64,000 bases of DNA from Chitinimonas koreensis (GTDB lineage: Bacteria > Pseudomonadota > Gammaproteobacteria > Burkholderiales > Chitinimonadaceae): the NCBI RefSeq assembly GCF_014353015.1, contig NZ_CP060704.1, positions 4,675,001 through 4,739,000 on the forward strand, read 5' to 3'. Shown here in pieces: positions 53,295 through 62,894 of this stretch (position 1 is its first letter; the number at the start of each line of letters is the position of its first letter). The notes under the pieces were generated by a model. It was given only the letters and a program-made list of their open reading frames with translations, was not told the DNA's origin and ran no database searches. The position numbers and the translations under genes are program-made.

Positions 53295-55448
53295 TCAGGC
53301 GCCGACGGGGTCGCCCGCCACCGGGCCGTCCGGCATCCGTTCGTCCGGCCCGGCCGCGGCCGGGTCGACCGGAGCCGGATCGACGGCCGCCGGGGTGGGT
53401 TCGCCGCCGATCTGCTCGGCCGGCACCGGCCGGCCCAGGTGGAAGCCCTGCAGCGCATCGCAGCCGAGCGCGGCCAGGAAGTCGCGCTGCGGCGCGGTCT
53501 CGACGCCCTCGGCGACCACCGTCAGGCCGAGCGCGCGCGCCAGCGCCACCACCGCGGCGACGATGGCGGCGTCGTCCGAGCCGGGCGCCAGCTCGTGCAC
53601 GAAGCTGCGGTCGATCTTGAGCTCGCTGGCCGGCAGCCGCTTGAGATAGGCCAGGCTCGAATAGCCGGTGCCGAAGTCGTCGATCGACAGCCGCACGCCC
53701 ATCTCCGCCAGCTCGCCGAGCCGCGCCAGGCTCGCCTCGGCGTCGTCCATCGCGGTCGACTCGGTGATCTCCAGCGTCAGCCAGCACGCCTCGATGCGGT
53801 GGCGCTGCAGCGTCTCGCGCACCATCGCCACCAGTTGCGGATGGCGGAACTGGGCCGGCGACAGGTTGACCGCCACGTTCAGGGGCGACCGGCCGGCCTC
53901 GAGCCATTCGCGCATCTGCGCGCAGGCGCGGTCGAGCACCCAGGCGCCGATCGAGACGATCAGCCCGGTCTTCTCCGCCACCGGGATGAAAGCCGCCGGC
54001 GCGACCATGCCGCGCGTCGGGCTCTGCCAGCGGATCAGGGCCTCGACGCCGAGCATGCGGCCGCTGCCGGCCTCGAACTTGGGCTGGTAGTGCAAGCGGA
54101 ATTCCTCGCCCGCCAGCGCCTGGTGCAGCTCGCTCTGCAGCAGCAGCAGGTCGTGGGCGTTGTTGTTCATCGACGCCTCGAAGAAGCGGTAGCCGTCGCG
54201 GCCGGCCTGCTTGGCGGCGTACATGGCGGCGTCGGCATTGGTCATCAGCGTGCGGCCGTCCTCGCCGTCGGCCGGATGGATGGCCACCCCGATGCTGATC
54301 GACAGGTGCAGCACGCGGCTGAACTCGAACGGCCGGCGGATCGCCGCGGTCAGCCGCTCGCAGATCTCGACCACGTCGCCGGGCATCTCCAGGTCTTCCA
54401 GCACCGCGACGAACTCGTCGCCGCCGATGCGCGCCAGCGTGTCCTGCGCGCGCAGCGCGGCGGCCAGCCGCATGGCGGTCTCCAGCAGCAAGAGGTCGCC
54501 CATCTGGTGGCCGAGCGAGTCGTTGACCGACTTGAAGCCGTCGAGATCCATGAACAGCACCGCGAAGGTGCCGCCATCGCGCGCGGCCTTCTTCTGCGCC
54601 TGGTTCAGCCTATCCTCGAGCAGGATGCGATTGGGCAGCCGGGTCAGGTTGTCGTGCAGCGCCAGCTGGGTCAGCTCCTGGTTGGCCTTCTGCAGCGACA
54701 GGCTGAGCTGGGCGGTGCGCGATTCCATGCGGGCGTCGAACAGCGACAGCAGCAGCACCATGCCCAGCACGCCGGTCGAGCCGACCACCACGAACAGCGC
54801 CAGGTAGTGCGTGTCGAGCCCTGCGCTCACCGCCAGGCAGACGCTGCCGAGCGGGAAATCGGCTGCGGCCATGCCGCTGTAGTGCATGCCGACGATGGCC
54901 AGCCCCATCACCACCGCGGCACCGGCCCGCAGCAGCCGCACGTGCGGTTGTTCGCGCTTGAGCTGGACGGCGATCCACAGCGCGGCGCCGGCCGCGCCGA
55001 CCGCGATCGCGACCGAGACGGCGAACCAGCCCGGATGCCAGACGATGGCCGGCGCCATGCGCAGCGCCGCCATGCCGGTGTAGTGCATGCCGCAGATGCC
55101 GCCGCCCATCCACAGCGCGGCCCAGGCCAGCTGGCGAGCGGACAGCTGATGGCAGCTGATGCGTTCGAGCGCGTAGCCCGACACGCCTACCGCGATCGCC
55201 AGCGACAGCAGGGTATAGCCGAGGTCGTAGCCGAGCGGGATGGGCAGGCTGAAGGCCAGCATGCCGATGAAGTGCATCGACCAGATGCCGAGCCCCATCG
55301 CGCCGGCGCCGGCGGCCAGCCAGGCCTGCGCCACCCGGCCGTGGCTGGCGGCGACGCGCGCCGACAGGTCGAGCGCGGTGTAGGACGCGATCATGGCGAT
55401 CACGATGGAAAGCAGGACCAGGACGGTGCTGTAGCTGCCGACGAGCAT
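53295..55448 (-). CDS. MHYT-GGDEF-EAL membrane c-di-GMP enzyme
   Basis: 717 residues. Seven transmembrane helices contain three MHYT motifs (WSMHFIGMLAF, CGMHYTGMAAL, VGMHYSGMAAA), thought to bind copper and sense a gas such as oxygen, CO or NO. A short coiled linker (RTAQLSLSLQKANQELTQLA) leads to an intact GGDEF (RIGGDEF) with an RxxD inhibitory site (RAQD) before it. The EAL domain is also complete: EALIRW, NLSPAQFR, LEITES, IDDFGTGYSSLAYLKRLP, LKIDRSFV, AEGVET, QGFHLGRP. It could thus both make and degrade c-di-GMP. The last 45 residues are Pro/Ala-rich and disordered. Confidence 0.93.
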   Translation of the reverse strand: MLVGSYSTVLVLLSIVIAMIASYTALDLSARVAASHGRVAQAWLAAGAGAMGLGIWSMHFIGMLAFSLPIPLGYDLGYTLLSLAIAVGVSGYALERISCHQLSARQLAWAALWMGGGICGMHYTGMAALRMAPAIVWHPGWFAVSVAIAVGAAGAALWIAVQLKREQPHVRLLRAGAAVVMGLAIVGMHYSGMAAADFPLGSVCLAVSAGLDTHYLALFVVVGSTGVLGMVLLLSLFDARMESRTAQLSLSLQKANQELTQLALHDNLTRLPNRILLEDRLNQAQKKAARDGGTFAVLFMDLDGFKSVNDSLGHQMGDLLLLETAMRLAAALRAQDTLARIGGDEFVAVLEDLEMPGDVVEICERLTAAIRRPFEFSRVLHLSISIGVAIHPADGEDGRTLMTNADAAMYAAKQAGRDGYRFFEASMNNNAHDLLLLQSELHQALAGEEFRLHYQPKFEAGSGRMLGVEALIRWQSPTRGMVAPAAFIPVAEKTGLIVSIGAWVLDRACAQMREWLEAGRSPLNVAVNLSPAQFRHPQLVAMVRETLQRHRIEACWLTLEITESTAMDDAEASLARLGELAEMGVRLSIDDFGTGYSSLAYLKRLPASELKIDRSFVHELAPGSDDAAIVAAVVALARALGLTVVAEGVETAPQRDFLAALGCDALQGFHLGRPVPAEQIGGEPTPAAVDPAPVDPAAAGPDERMPDGPVAGDPVGA

Positions 55449-55543
55449 GGCGGGGGACCTTTGAGGATGTCCTGTTCAGTACAGGATAGCCAAGCGCGTC
55501 ACCGGCGTCGGGGTTTGCAAGGGGGGAAAGGTAACGGCGGCGC

Positions 55544-56155
55544 TCAGCGTTTGCCCAGCAGCGGCGCCAGCGCCGGCCAGACGTTGTCGACCAGCCGAGC
55601 CTGCGCGCCGGCGACCGGGTGCAATTGGTCGGCCTGGAACAGCTCGGGCTTGTCGGCGATGCCGTCGAGCAGGAAGGGCGGCTGCGGCAGCTTGTACTGC
55701 TTGGCCAGCTCGGCGAACAGCGCGTCGAAGCGGCGGGTGTAGGGGCCGCCGAAATTGGGTGGCAGCCGCACCGCCACCAGCGCGACCTGGGCGCCGGCGC
55801 GGCGGCCCTGCTCGATCATGGCGGCCAGGTTGCCGCGCGCGGCCTCGACCGGCAGGCCGCGCAGGCCGTCGTTGGCGCCCAGCTCGATCAGCAGCACGTC
55901 GGGCTTGTGCGCCTTCAGCGCGGCCGGCAGCCGGGTCAGTCCGCCGGCGGTGGTCTCGCCCGACTGGCTGGCGTTCACCACCTTCCAGCCCTCGCCCAGC
56001 CGCTGCTGCAGCAATGCCGGCCAGGCCTCCTCGGCGCGCAGGCCGTAGCCGGCCGACAGGCTGTCGCCGAACACCAGGAGGCGCTTGGGCTCGGCCGCGG
56101 CGGCGGGCAGGACGAGGCCGAGGACGAGCAGCAGGGGAAGGAAGAAGCGGGCCAT
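55544..56155 (-). CDS. tesA: Periplasmic SGNH-hydrolase esterase (TesA/arylesterase type)
   Basis: 203 residues from ATG 56155, with signal peptide ARFFLPLLLVLGLVLPAAAA. Block I FGDSLSAGYGL (catalytic Ser), block II SGETTAGG, block III GANDGLRG (oxyanion Asn) and block V ADQLHP (catalytic Asp/His) are all present. This is the multifunctional acyl-CoA thioesterase I / protease I / lysophospholipase L1 family. TesA is normally next to and divergent from ybbA-ybbP; here these lie 3.5 kb away, past a metzincin lipoprotein gene. Confidence 0.92.
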   Translation of the reverse strand: MARFFLPLLLVLGLVLPAAAAEPKRLLVFGDSLSAGYGLRAEEAWPALLQQRLGEGWKVVNASQSGETTAGGLTRLPAALKAHKPDVLLIELGANDGLRGLPVEAARGNLAAMIEQGRRAGAQVALVAVRLPPNFGGPYTRRFDALFAELAKQYKLPQPPFLLDGIADKPELFQADQLHPVAGAQARLVDNVWPALAPLLGKR

Positions 56156-56644
56156 GGCGGGCGATCTCGTGGGGCGGCGAAACGGAAGGCGGATTGTGGT
56201 GGGCGGTGGCGCGGCGGGCAAGTGCGCGGGGCCTGGGCGTACGACCGGGGCGGCGCATCGGGTTCGCGGGCCGATCGATCGCCGCTCGCCGCCGTCGGGG
56301 GCGGCGGGGTCACGGCGGAGTGGAATAAGAAGCGCCGGTCAGCTCTCGCTCGACCGGCGCTCCCTCACCCTGCCCGCTCCCGGGGGAGAGGGTGGATGGC
56401 ATCCGTTCCACCTTCCGTGCCTTGCTCAGCCATTCCCATTCCACGCTCGGGCGAAGGTATTCGGTATGAAGCGGAGCCGTGTTTCGGCATTTCACTACGG
56501 CTCGAGCAAGCCGCTGCACGATCGCCCCGCTCCAACCGGAGAGGGGCGGGAGGGAGCGACGGTCGACGGACATGCGACCGTCGCCCCCAGGCAGCCCCCT
56601 GCCCTCCCCGAGCAAAAGGCCGCGCGACGTCCCCTCGCAAAGCG
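56156..56644. other. 489-base gene-free stretch with inverted GC-rich repeats
   Basis: No gene seen. The stretch contains CGCTCCCTCACCCTGCCCGC followed by TCCCGGGGGAGAGGGTGGA, and 150 bases later GGAGAGGGGCGGGAGGGAGC, so its two halves can pair loosely. AAGCGGAGCCGTGTTTCGG to CATTTCACTACGGCTCGAG is a second internal pairing. It looks like another decayed composite repeat, not one of the A-E families. Confidence 0.45.
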
Positions 56645-59326
56645 CTAGCGCGCCACCGTCAGCAAGCGCGCATTGAGCCCGTCGCTGAGGCTGAACTCGA
56701 AGCTGCCGCCGCTCGGCAGCCCCGCCAGCGACAGCGCCGCCCGTCCGCCGCCCAGCCGGCTGGCCAGCACCGTGCGCGCGCCGCCGCTGCCGACATGCCG
56801 CACCGCCAGATAAGGCTGGCGCACCGCATCCCAGCCCAGCAGCAGTTGGCCGCCCGATTCGCGCCAGCTCAGCCCGGCGGCGACCGGCGCCGAACCCTGC
56901 TGCTGCGCGGCGGCCATCGGCGCCATGGCCAGCGTGGTCCCGCCGCGGCGCACCGCCAGCGCCGCGATGCGGCCCGGATCGGGCAGGCGCAGGCGGAAAT
57001 GCCCGACCGCCGCGCCGCCCGGATGGTCGGCCACCGTCACCGGCTCGAACGGCAACAGCAGTTGCCCGCCGCCAGCCAGGGTCAGCACCAGCTGGTGATC
57101 GCCGCCGGCCGGCGGCGGCACCTCGCCGTGGCTGGCCTGCACCGGCTCGAACGCCACGCCGCGCGGACCGATCTCGCCGGCGATCTCGACCAGGTCGACC
57201 GGTGCCGAGAAGCCGGCCGCGCGCACCAGGCCCGAGCCCGAGCGGCCTTCGAGGTTGAGCTGGGCCTTGTAATAGCCGTAGTCGGAGAACCAGGTCCCGT
57301 CGCAATAGCTCATCACGTCGTGGTCGCCCTGCGGCTTCACCACCTGGCCGAGCCGGCCGTCGTACAGCGGCGCGGGGCCGAGGCCGCCGTCGGCATAGGG
57401 GAAGCCGGCCTCGCCCGCCACCCCGCACGGCGCATGCGGCCGGCCCAGGTTGTGGCCCATCTCGTGGGTCATGGTGCTCAGCACGAAGTCGAAGCGCGCA
57501 TCGAGGCCGATCGCGGTGCGGCCCGGCACGTAGCCGATGCCGGCGGTGCCGCCGCCGAAGTCGGGCTCGGGCACGAAACCGTAGTAGAAGCGGTCGGCCG
57601 CCTCGGCCTCCTGCAGCCGGGCCACCTCGGCCAGCGCGGTGCCCCAGCCGTCGCGCACGCGCCGCACCGAGCTGACGCGGTAGGGCGAACGGAGCTTGAC
57701 GTCGATGTCGACGCCGGCGACCGGGAACACCCGCTCGACCAGCTCGCGCACCTGCTCCGCCGTCGGCAGCTTGCCGGTCACCGCCGCGCCGGCGGCATCC
57801 TCGGTGATCAGCGGCACCAGCGTCAGGCGGAACACCGTCGGCGTGCCCACCGCCGGCTTCACCGTGGCGACCGCGCCGGCCGTGCTCTCGCGCGCCGGAT
57901 CGGCCTCGACGCGCAGTTCCAGCGCAGCGCGCACCCAGCTCGGCGGCAGCGCGGCGGTGAAGCTCTGGCCCAGGTCGGCGTCGGCCACGCTGGCCGGCAG
58001 CTGGGCCGGGCCGCTCATGCGCACGGTGCCGAGCAGCTGGCCGCCGGCATAGGCCACCAGTTGCACCGCCGGGCTGGCCAGCTTGCCCGGCGCCACCACG
58101 CGGGCGCGCACCAGCGCGGCCTTGCCCGGCACCAGCCGCTGGTAGCCGCTGCCGGCCGCCTGCACATAGCTCTGCGCCACGTCGACGCGCGCCACGCTGA
58201 TGGCCGGCAGCGCCGGCGTCGCACTCAGGGCGAAGTCGCCGGCGGCGATCCGCGCGGCGCCCGCGGCCAGCACCACCGCGCCGTTGCCGCCGGCCGGCAC
58301 GGTGAAGCTCAGCGAGCCGGCGTCGCGCGCCACGATCGCGGCGGCCTTGCCGCCGACGCTGACCGACTCGACCGCCGCCAGCCCTTCGCCGCTCACCGTC
58401 ACCCGCGTGCCGACCGGTCCGCCGGTCGGGTCGAGCCGGCTCACCGTGACCGGCGCCACCAGCTCGAACGCCGTCGCGCTGGCGACTTCGCTGCCGTCGG
58501 CGGCGACCAGCACCAGCGGGCCCGAGCGCGCGCCGGCCGGCACCTGCACCGTCAGCCGGGTCGCACTGCGGCTGGCCGGGCTGGCGCTCGCGCCGCCGAA
58601 GCGCACGGCGGCGACCTGCTCCAGGCCGGCGCCGTCGATGGCGAGCGTGCTGCCGACCGCGCCGCGCGCCGGGCTGAAGCCGGCAAGGGTCAGCAGCGGC
58701 AGTATCGTCACCGGCTGCGGCCAGGTCAGGCTGCGGCCCTGGCCGTAATCGAGCGTGAGATAGCCGCTGGTCGCGTCGCCCGGCAGCAGCAGGCCGATCT
58801 CGCCCGTGCCGTGGCTGGCCGGCGACAGCAGGCGGCCGGCCAGGCGGACGCCGACCACGCGGTCGAGATTGCGGCCGCGCAGCGTCAGCAGCTGGCCCGG
58901 CCGCAGCTGCAGCGGCGCCAGCGATTCGATCGTCGGGGCGTCGAGCAGCCGCAGCGGCGTGGCGCTCTGCACCACCTGGCCGTCGCCGGTCGACAGCTCG
59001 ATCGGCGCGCTGACCACCCCGGTCGGCACCACGAAGCTCAGCGCGCCGTCGGACAGGCGCTTGAAGTCCACCGCGATGCGGCCGAGCCGGACCGCGGTCA
59101 CCGCCGCGAAGCCGCTGCCGTCCAGCGTGACCACGCTGCCGGGTTCGGCCTGGGCCGGGCTGAAACCGGCGATGCGCACGGTCGGCGCGGCCGGTGCGGC
59201 CAGGTCGGCCGGTGCGAGGGTGGAGGAAGAAGCGGCCGGCTTGGCGCCGTCTTCGCCGCCGCCGCAGGCGGCCAGGGCGAGGAGTGCCGCGAGCGCGAGC
59301 GGGCGCCGGAGGAAGGGGATGGGCAT
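56645..59326 (-). CDS. Secreted lipoprotein with IPT/TIG repeats and a metzincin zinc-protease domain
   Basis: 893 residues. Lipoprotein signal ALAALLALAACGGG (lipobox LAAC). Residues 45-380 hold about four IPT/TIG-like Ig-fold repeats (IAGFSPAQAEPGSVVTLDGS, LAGFSPARGAVGSTLAIDGA, VSRLDPTGGPVGTRVTVSGE). A middle beta region leads to a metalloprotease domain with HEMGHNLGRPH (HExxHxxGxxH) near residue 620 and a downstream Met-turn DVMSYCD. It continues with a beta-rich C-terminal region. This is a metzincin, probably displayed on the outer membrane and acting on host, biofilm or prey proteins. It interrupts the conserved tesA/ybbA neighbourhood. Confidence 0.88.
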   Translation of the reverse strand: MPIPFLRRPLALAALLALAACGGGEDGAKPAASSSTLAPADLAAPAAPTVRIAGFSPAQAEPGSVVTLDGSGFAAVTAVRLGRIAVDFKRLSDGALSFVVPTGVVSAPIELSTGDGQVVQSATPLRLLDAPTIESLAPLQLRPGQLLTLRGRNLDRVVGVRLAGRLLSPASHGTGEIGLLLPGDATSGYLTLDYGQGRSLTWPQPVTILPLLTLAGFSPARGAVGSTLAIDGAGLEQVAAVRFGGASASPASRSATRLTVQVPAGARSGPLVLVAADGSEVASATAFELVAPVTVSRLDPTGGPVGTRVTVSGEGLAAVESVSVGGKAAAIVARDAGSLSFTVPAGGNGAVVLAAGAARIAAGDFALSATPALPAISVARVDVAQSYVQAAGSGYQRLVPGKAALVRARVVAPGKLASPAVQLVAYAGGQLLGTVRMSGPAQLPASVADADLGQSFTAALPPSWVRAALELRVEADPARESTAGAVATVKPAVGTPTVFRLTLVPLITEDAAGAAVTGKLPTAEQVRELVERVFPVAGVDIDVKLRSPYRVSSVRRVRDGWGTALAEVARLQEAEAADRFYYGFVPEPDFGGGTAGIGYVPGRTAIGLDARFDFVLSTMTHEMGHNLGRPHAPCGVAGEAGFPYADGGLGPAPLYDGRLGQVVKPQGDHDVMSYCDGTWFSDYGYYKAQLNLEGRSGSGLVRAAGFSAPVDLVEIAGEIGPRGVAFEPVQASHGEVPPPAGGDHQLVLTLAGGGQLLLPFEPVTVADHPGGAAVGHFRLRLPDPGRIAALAVRRGGTTLAMAPMAAAQQQGSAPVAAGLSWRESGGQLLLGWDAVRQPYLAVRHVGSGGARTVLASRLGGGRAALSLAGLPSGGSFEFSLSDGLNARLLTVAR

Positions 59327-59653
59327 CGGGAAGATCCGCGGTGAAAACGAGGAGGCGCCGCGGACCCGGCAGGCACAGGCGGGGGAAGGTCGCCTTGCCC
59401 GCGCCGATCCGAACGGCGCCGGGGGCGGATTATGTTTATGTCATATGCCAATGTCAATTAAAGCGCAGCCCGTCGCGCCGGGCCGCAGTCCATGCCTCGG
59501 CGGCGAACTTTGCCCCGCGGCTCCGCACCAAGCCGGCACGCGCCATCCGCGCTATGCTCCAGCAGCCCCGATTCCAGGTTCTCCAGCAGCCCGGGATTCC
59601 GGCTCCATGCAACGCGGGCCCGATCCCGCCCTCCCCCGCCGACGACCGCCGAC
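59327..59653. other. Divergent promoter region between the metzincin gene and the ybbA-like gene
   Basis: 327 bases without a gene. An AT-rich patch at 59430-59462 (TTATGTTTATGTCATATGCC and following) is the only such stretch within several kilobases and probably carries the metzincin promoter. The open frame entering ybbA from 59492 is Arg/Pro/Ser-rich and not family-like. Confidence 0.45.
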
Positions 59654-60358
59654 ATGCCCGACACCGCTTCCCTCGATGGCGCCGCCATCCTCGCCGCCCG
59701 CAACCTGGCCAAGACGGTCGGGCTGGACCACGACACGCTGACCATCCTCGACGACGTCAGCTTCGAACTGCCGCCCGCCAGCACGCTGGCCATCGTCGGC
59801 GCCTCCGGCTCGGGCAAGTCGACGCTGCTGGGCCTCTTGGCTGGGCTCGACACGCCCTCGCGCGGCGAGGTGACGCTGGCCGGCCGCGCGCTGTCGACGC
59901 TCGACGAGGACGGCCGCGCCGGCCTGCGCGCCGAAGCGGTCGGCTTCGTGTTCCAGAGCTTCCAGCTGTTGCCGGCGCTGAGCGCGCTCGACAACGTGGC
60001 GCTGCCGCTCGAACTGGTCGGCCGCGGCGACGCGCGGCGCGAGGCGGCCGCCCTGCTCGAACGGGTCGGCCTCGGCCCGCGGCTGCGCCACCGGCCGCGC
60101 GAGCTGTCGGGCGGCGAGCAGCAGCGCGTGGCGCTGGCGCGCGCCTTCGTCACCCGGCCCAAGCTGCTGTTCGCCGACGAGCCGACCGGCAATCTCGACA
60201 CCCAGACCGGCGAACGCATCATCGACCTCCTGTTCGCGCTCAACGCCGAATCCGGCACCACCCTGGTCCTGGTGACCCACGACGAGCGGCTGGCGGCGCG
60301 CTGCGGCCGCCGGCTGCGGCTCGGCGGCGGCCGGGTGATCGCGCGGGAGGGCGTATGA
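59654..60358 (+). CDS. ABC transporter ATP-binding protein (YbbA-like)
   Basis: 234 residues from ATG 59654. Walker A GASGSGKST (near 50-58), Q-loop FVFQSFQLLPALSALDN, signature LSGGEQQR, Walker B LLFADEPTGNLD, H-loop VTHDERLA. LolD/MacB-class ATPase. The next gene is an FtsX-type permease with a 4-bp overlap, as in the E. coli ybbA-ybbP pair that is normally divergent from tesA. It probably works in lipid or lipoprotein handling or acyl-chain export linked to TesA; unproven. Confidence 0.9.
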   Translation: MPDTASLDGAAILAARNLAKTVGLDHDTLTILDDVSFELPPASTLAIVGASGSGKSTLLGLLAGLDTPSRGEVTLAGRALSTLDEDGRAGLRAEAVGFVFQSFQLLPALSALDNVALPLELVGRGDARREAAALLERVGLGPRLRHRPRELSGGEQQRVALARAFVTRPKLLFADEPTGNLDTQTGERIIDLLFALNAESGTTLVLVTHDERLAARCGRRLRLGGGRVIAREGV

Positions 60359-62832
60359 GCGGCCGCTTCAACGGCTGGCGCCTGGCCTGGCGCTGGCTCC
60401 GGCGCGACCTGGCCGCCGGCGAGCTGACCGTGATGGCGATCGCCCTGGTGGTCGCCATCGCCGCCATGACCAGCGTCGGCTTCTTCACCGACCGCGTGCG
60501 CCAGGTGCTGCAGACCGAGGCCGACCAGCTGCTGGCGGCCGACCTGGTGCTGAACGCCGACCAGCCGGTACCGGCCGCCTTCGTCGCCGAGGCCGACCGC
60601 CGCGGCCTGCTGCGCGGCGCCACCGCCACCTTCCCGAGCATGGCGCAGACCGCCGAGCGCGCCCAGCTGGTCACGGTCAAGGCGGTCTCGGCCAGCTACC
60701 CGCTGCGCGGCGAGGTGAAGCTGGCACGCGGCGGCCGCGAGGTGAAGGCCGCCGGCGCGCCCAGGCCGGGCACCGCCTGGGCCGACCAGCGGTTGTTCGA
60801 CGCGCTCGGCCTCGCGCCCGGCGCCACGCTGCAGCTGGGCGAGCGGCAATTCGTGCTGGCCGACGTGCTGGCGCGCGAGCCCGACGGCGCGATGGACCTC
60901 TACAACTTCGTGCCGCGGCTGCTGTTCAACGACGCCGACCTGGCCTCGACCCAGCTGATCCAGCCGGGCAGCCGGGTGCGCTACCGCATGCTGCTGGCCG
61001 GCGAGCGGCGCCAGATCGACGCCATGCGCGACTGGCTCAAGCCGCAGCTCGCGCGCGGCCAGCGGCTCGAAGACGTGCGCGAGGCGCGGCCGGAGATCAA
61101 CACCTCGCTCAACCGCGCCGAGCGCTTCCTGCGCCTGTCGGCGCTGATCAGCGTATTCATGGCCGCCGCCGCCATCGCGCTGGCGGCGCGCCGCTACGTC
61201 GAGCGCCATCTCGACGCGGTCGCGCTGCTGCGCACGCTGGGACTGACCCAGCGCGGCATCGTCGCGCTGTTCCTGCGCCAGTACGCGCTGATGGCGGCGA
61301 TCGCCATCGGCGCCGGCGTGGCGTCCGGCTGGCTGGCGCAGTTCGCGCTGGCGCATGCGCTGGCCGGCCTGTTCGAGACCGCGCTGCCGCCGGCCGGCCC
61401 GCTGCCGGCGCTGGCCGGCGCGGCGGTCGGCCTCACCCTCCTGCTGGGTTTCTGCCTGCCGCCGCTGCTGCGGCTCAAGGGCGTCTCGCCGCTGCGGGTG
61501 ATCCGCCGCGACGCCACCCCGCCCGGCAATGCGCCGCTGGTGTTCGCGCTCGGCGCAGGCGCCTTGGCCGGGCTGATCGCCTGGCAGGCCGGCGACGCCA
61601 CGCTGGCCGCCATCGCGCTCGGCGGCCTCGGCGGCACCGTGGCGCTGGCCGCGCTGGCGGCCTGGGGGCTGGTCTGGATCACGCCGAAGCTGCCGCTGCC
61701 GGGCCAGCTCGGCTGGCGCTTCGGCCTGGCCAACGTGGCGCGCCGGCGCGGCCTCAGCGTGGCCCAGATCGTCTCGCTCAGCCTCGGGCTGATGGCACTG
61801 ATGCTGCTGACCGTGGTGCGCAACGACCTGCTGGCCGCCTGGGACCGTTCGGTGCCGGCCGATGCGCCGAACCGCTTCGTCATCAATATCCAGCCCGAGC
61901 AGCGCGAGCCGATCGGCCGCGCCTTCACCGCCGCCGGCCTGCCGGCGCCGACCTTCGCGCCGATGGTGCGGGCGCGGCTGACCGGCCTGCGCGGCCAGCC
62001 GGTGAAGCGCGACCAGTTCGCCGACGAGCGCGCGCGCCGGCTGGCCGAGCGCGAATTCAACCTGTCGTGGGGCGAATCGCCGCGCGACGACAACCGGGTG
62101 GTCGCCGGCGTGGCGGCCAGCGACGCGACGCCGGGCTGGTCGATCGAGGAGGGACTGGCGCAGACGCTGGGCGTGCGGGTCGGCGACCGGATGACCTTCG
62201 AGATCGGCGGCACGCCGTTCGACGCGCCGGTGGTGAGCCTGCGCAAGGTCGACTGGGATTCGTTCCGGGTCAATTTCTTCGTGGTCGGCAACCGCGCGCT
62301 GCTCGAGGGCCAGCCGGCCAGCTACGTGACCAGCTTCCACCTGCCCGACGTGCGGGCGGGCTTCGCCAGCGCGCTGTCGCGCCAGTTCCCCAACCTCACG
62401 GTGATCGACGTCTCGGTGATCCTGCGCGAGGTGCGCGGCGTGCTCGACCGGGTGCTCGGCGCGGTCGAGGTGGTGTTCCTGTTCAGCCTGGTCGCCGGCG
62501 TGGCGGTGCTGTACGCGGCGACCCTGGCCACCCACGACGAGCGCAAGCGCGAGGCCGCCATCCTGCGCACGCTCGGCGCCACCGGACGGACGGTGCGCCA
62601 GGCCGCCAGCGCCGAACTACTCTTGGTGGGCGGGCTGGCCGGCCTCTTGGCCGCCGCGGCGGCGCTCGGGCTCGGCTACGCGGCGGCGCGGCAGCTGTTC
62701 GAACTGCCGGCCGAAGTCAGCTGGTGGCTGCTGCCGGCGGGCCTGGCGGCCGGCGCGCTGGCCGCGCGGCTGGCGGCGGCGCCGCTGCTGGCCCGGGTGC
62801 TGAAGACCCCGCCCTTGCGCGCGCTGCGCTGA
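60355..62832 (+). CDS. FtsX-type ABC transporter permease (YbbP-like)
   Basis: 825 residues from ATG 60355, overlapping the ATPase stop by four bases. Ten transmembrane helices as expected for the double-FtsX YbbP type: one at the N-terminus (LTVMAIALVVAIAAMTSVGF), a block of three or more at 260-350 (RLSALISVFMAAAAIALAAR; LMAAIAIGAGVASGWLAQFA), two or three near 385-470, and three at the end (VVFLFSLVAGVAVLYAATLA). Large periplasmic domains lie between. It ends in KTPPLRALR, the usual coupling tail. No membrane-fusion protein is attached. Confidence 0.9.
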   Translation: MSGRFNGWRLAWRWLRRDLAAGELTVMAIALVVAIAAMTSVGFFTDRVRQVLQTEADQLLAADLVLNADQPVPAAFVAEADRRGLLRGATATFPSMAQTAERAQLVTVKAVSASYPLRGEVKLARGGREVKAAGAPRPGTAWADQRLFDALGLAPGATLQLGERQFVLADVLAREPDGAMDLYNFVPRLLFNDADLASTQLIQPGSRVRYRMLLAGERRQIDAMRDWLKPQLARGQRLEDVREARPEINTSLNRAERFLRLSALISVFMAAAAIALAARRYVERHLDAVALLRTLGLTQRGIVALFLRQYALMAAIAIGAGVASGWLAQFALAHALAGLFETALPPAGPLPALAGAAVGLTLLLGFCLPPLLRLKGVSPLRVIRRDATPPGNAPLVFALGAGALAGLIAWQAGDATLAAIALGGLGGTVALAALAAWGLVWITPKLPLPGQLGWRFGLANVARRRGLSVAQIVSLSLGLMALMLLTVVRNDLLAAWDRSVPADAPNRFVINIQPEQREPIGRAFTAAGLPAPTFAPMVRARLTGLRGQPVKRDQFADERARRLAEREFNLSWGESPRDDNRVVAGVAASDATPGWSIEEGLAQTLGVRVGDRMTFEIGGTPFDAPVVSLRKVDWDSFRVNFFVVGNRALLEGQPASYVTSFHLPDVRAGFASALSRQFPNLTVIDVSVILREVRGVLDRVLGAVEVVFLFSLVAGVAVLYAATLATHDERKREAAILRTLGATGRTVRQAASAELLLVGGLAGLLAAAAALGLGYAAARQLFELPAEVSWWLLPAGLAAGALAARLAAAPLLARVLKTPPLRALR

Positions 62833-62894
62833 CATCCGATTCCAACCAGGGGGACGCGCCTGCCAGCGGGCCGGCCCCGAACCGGAGACGACCG

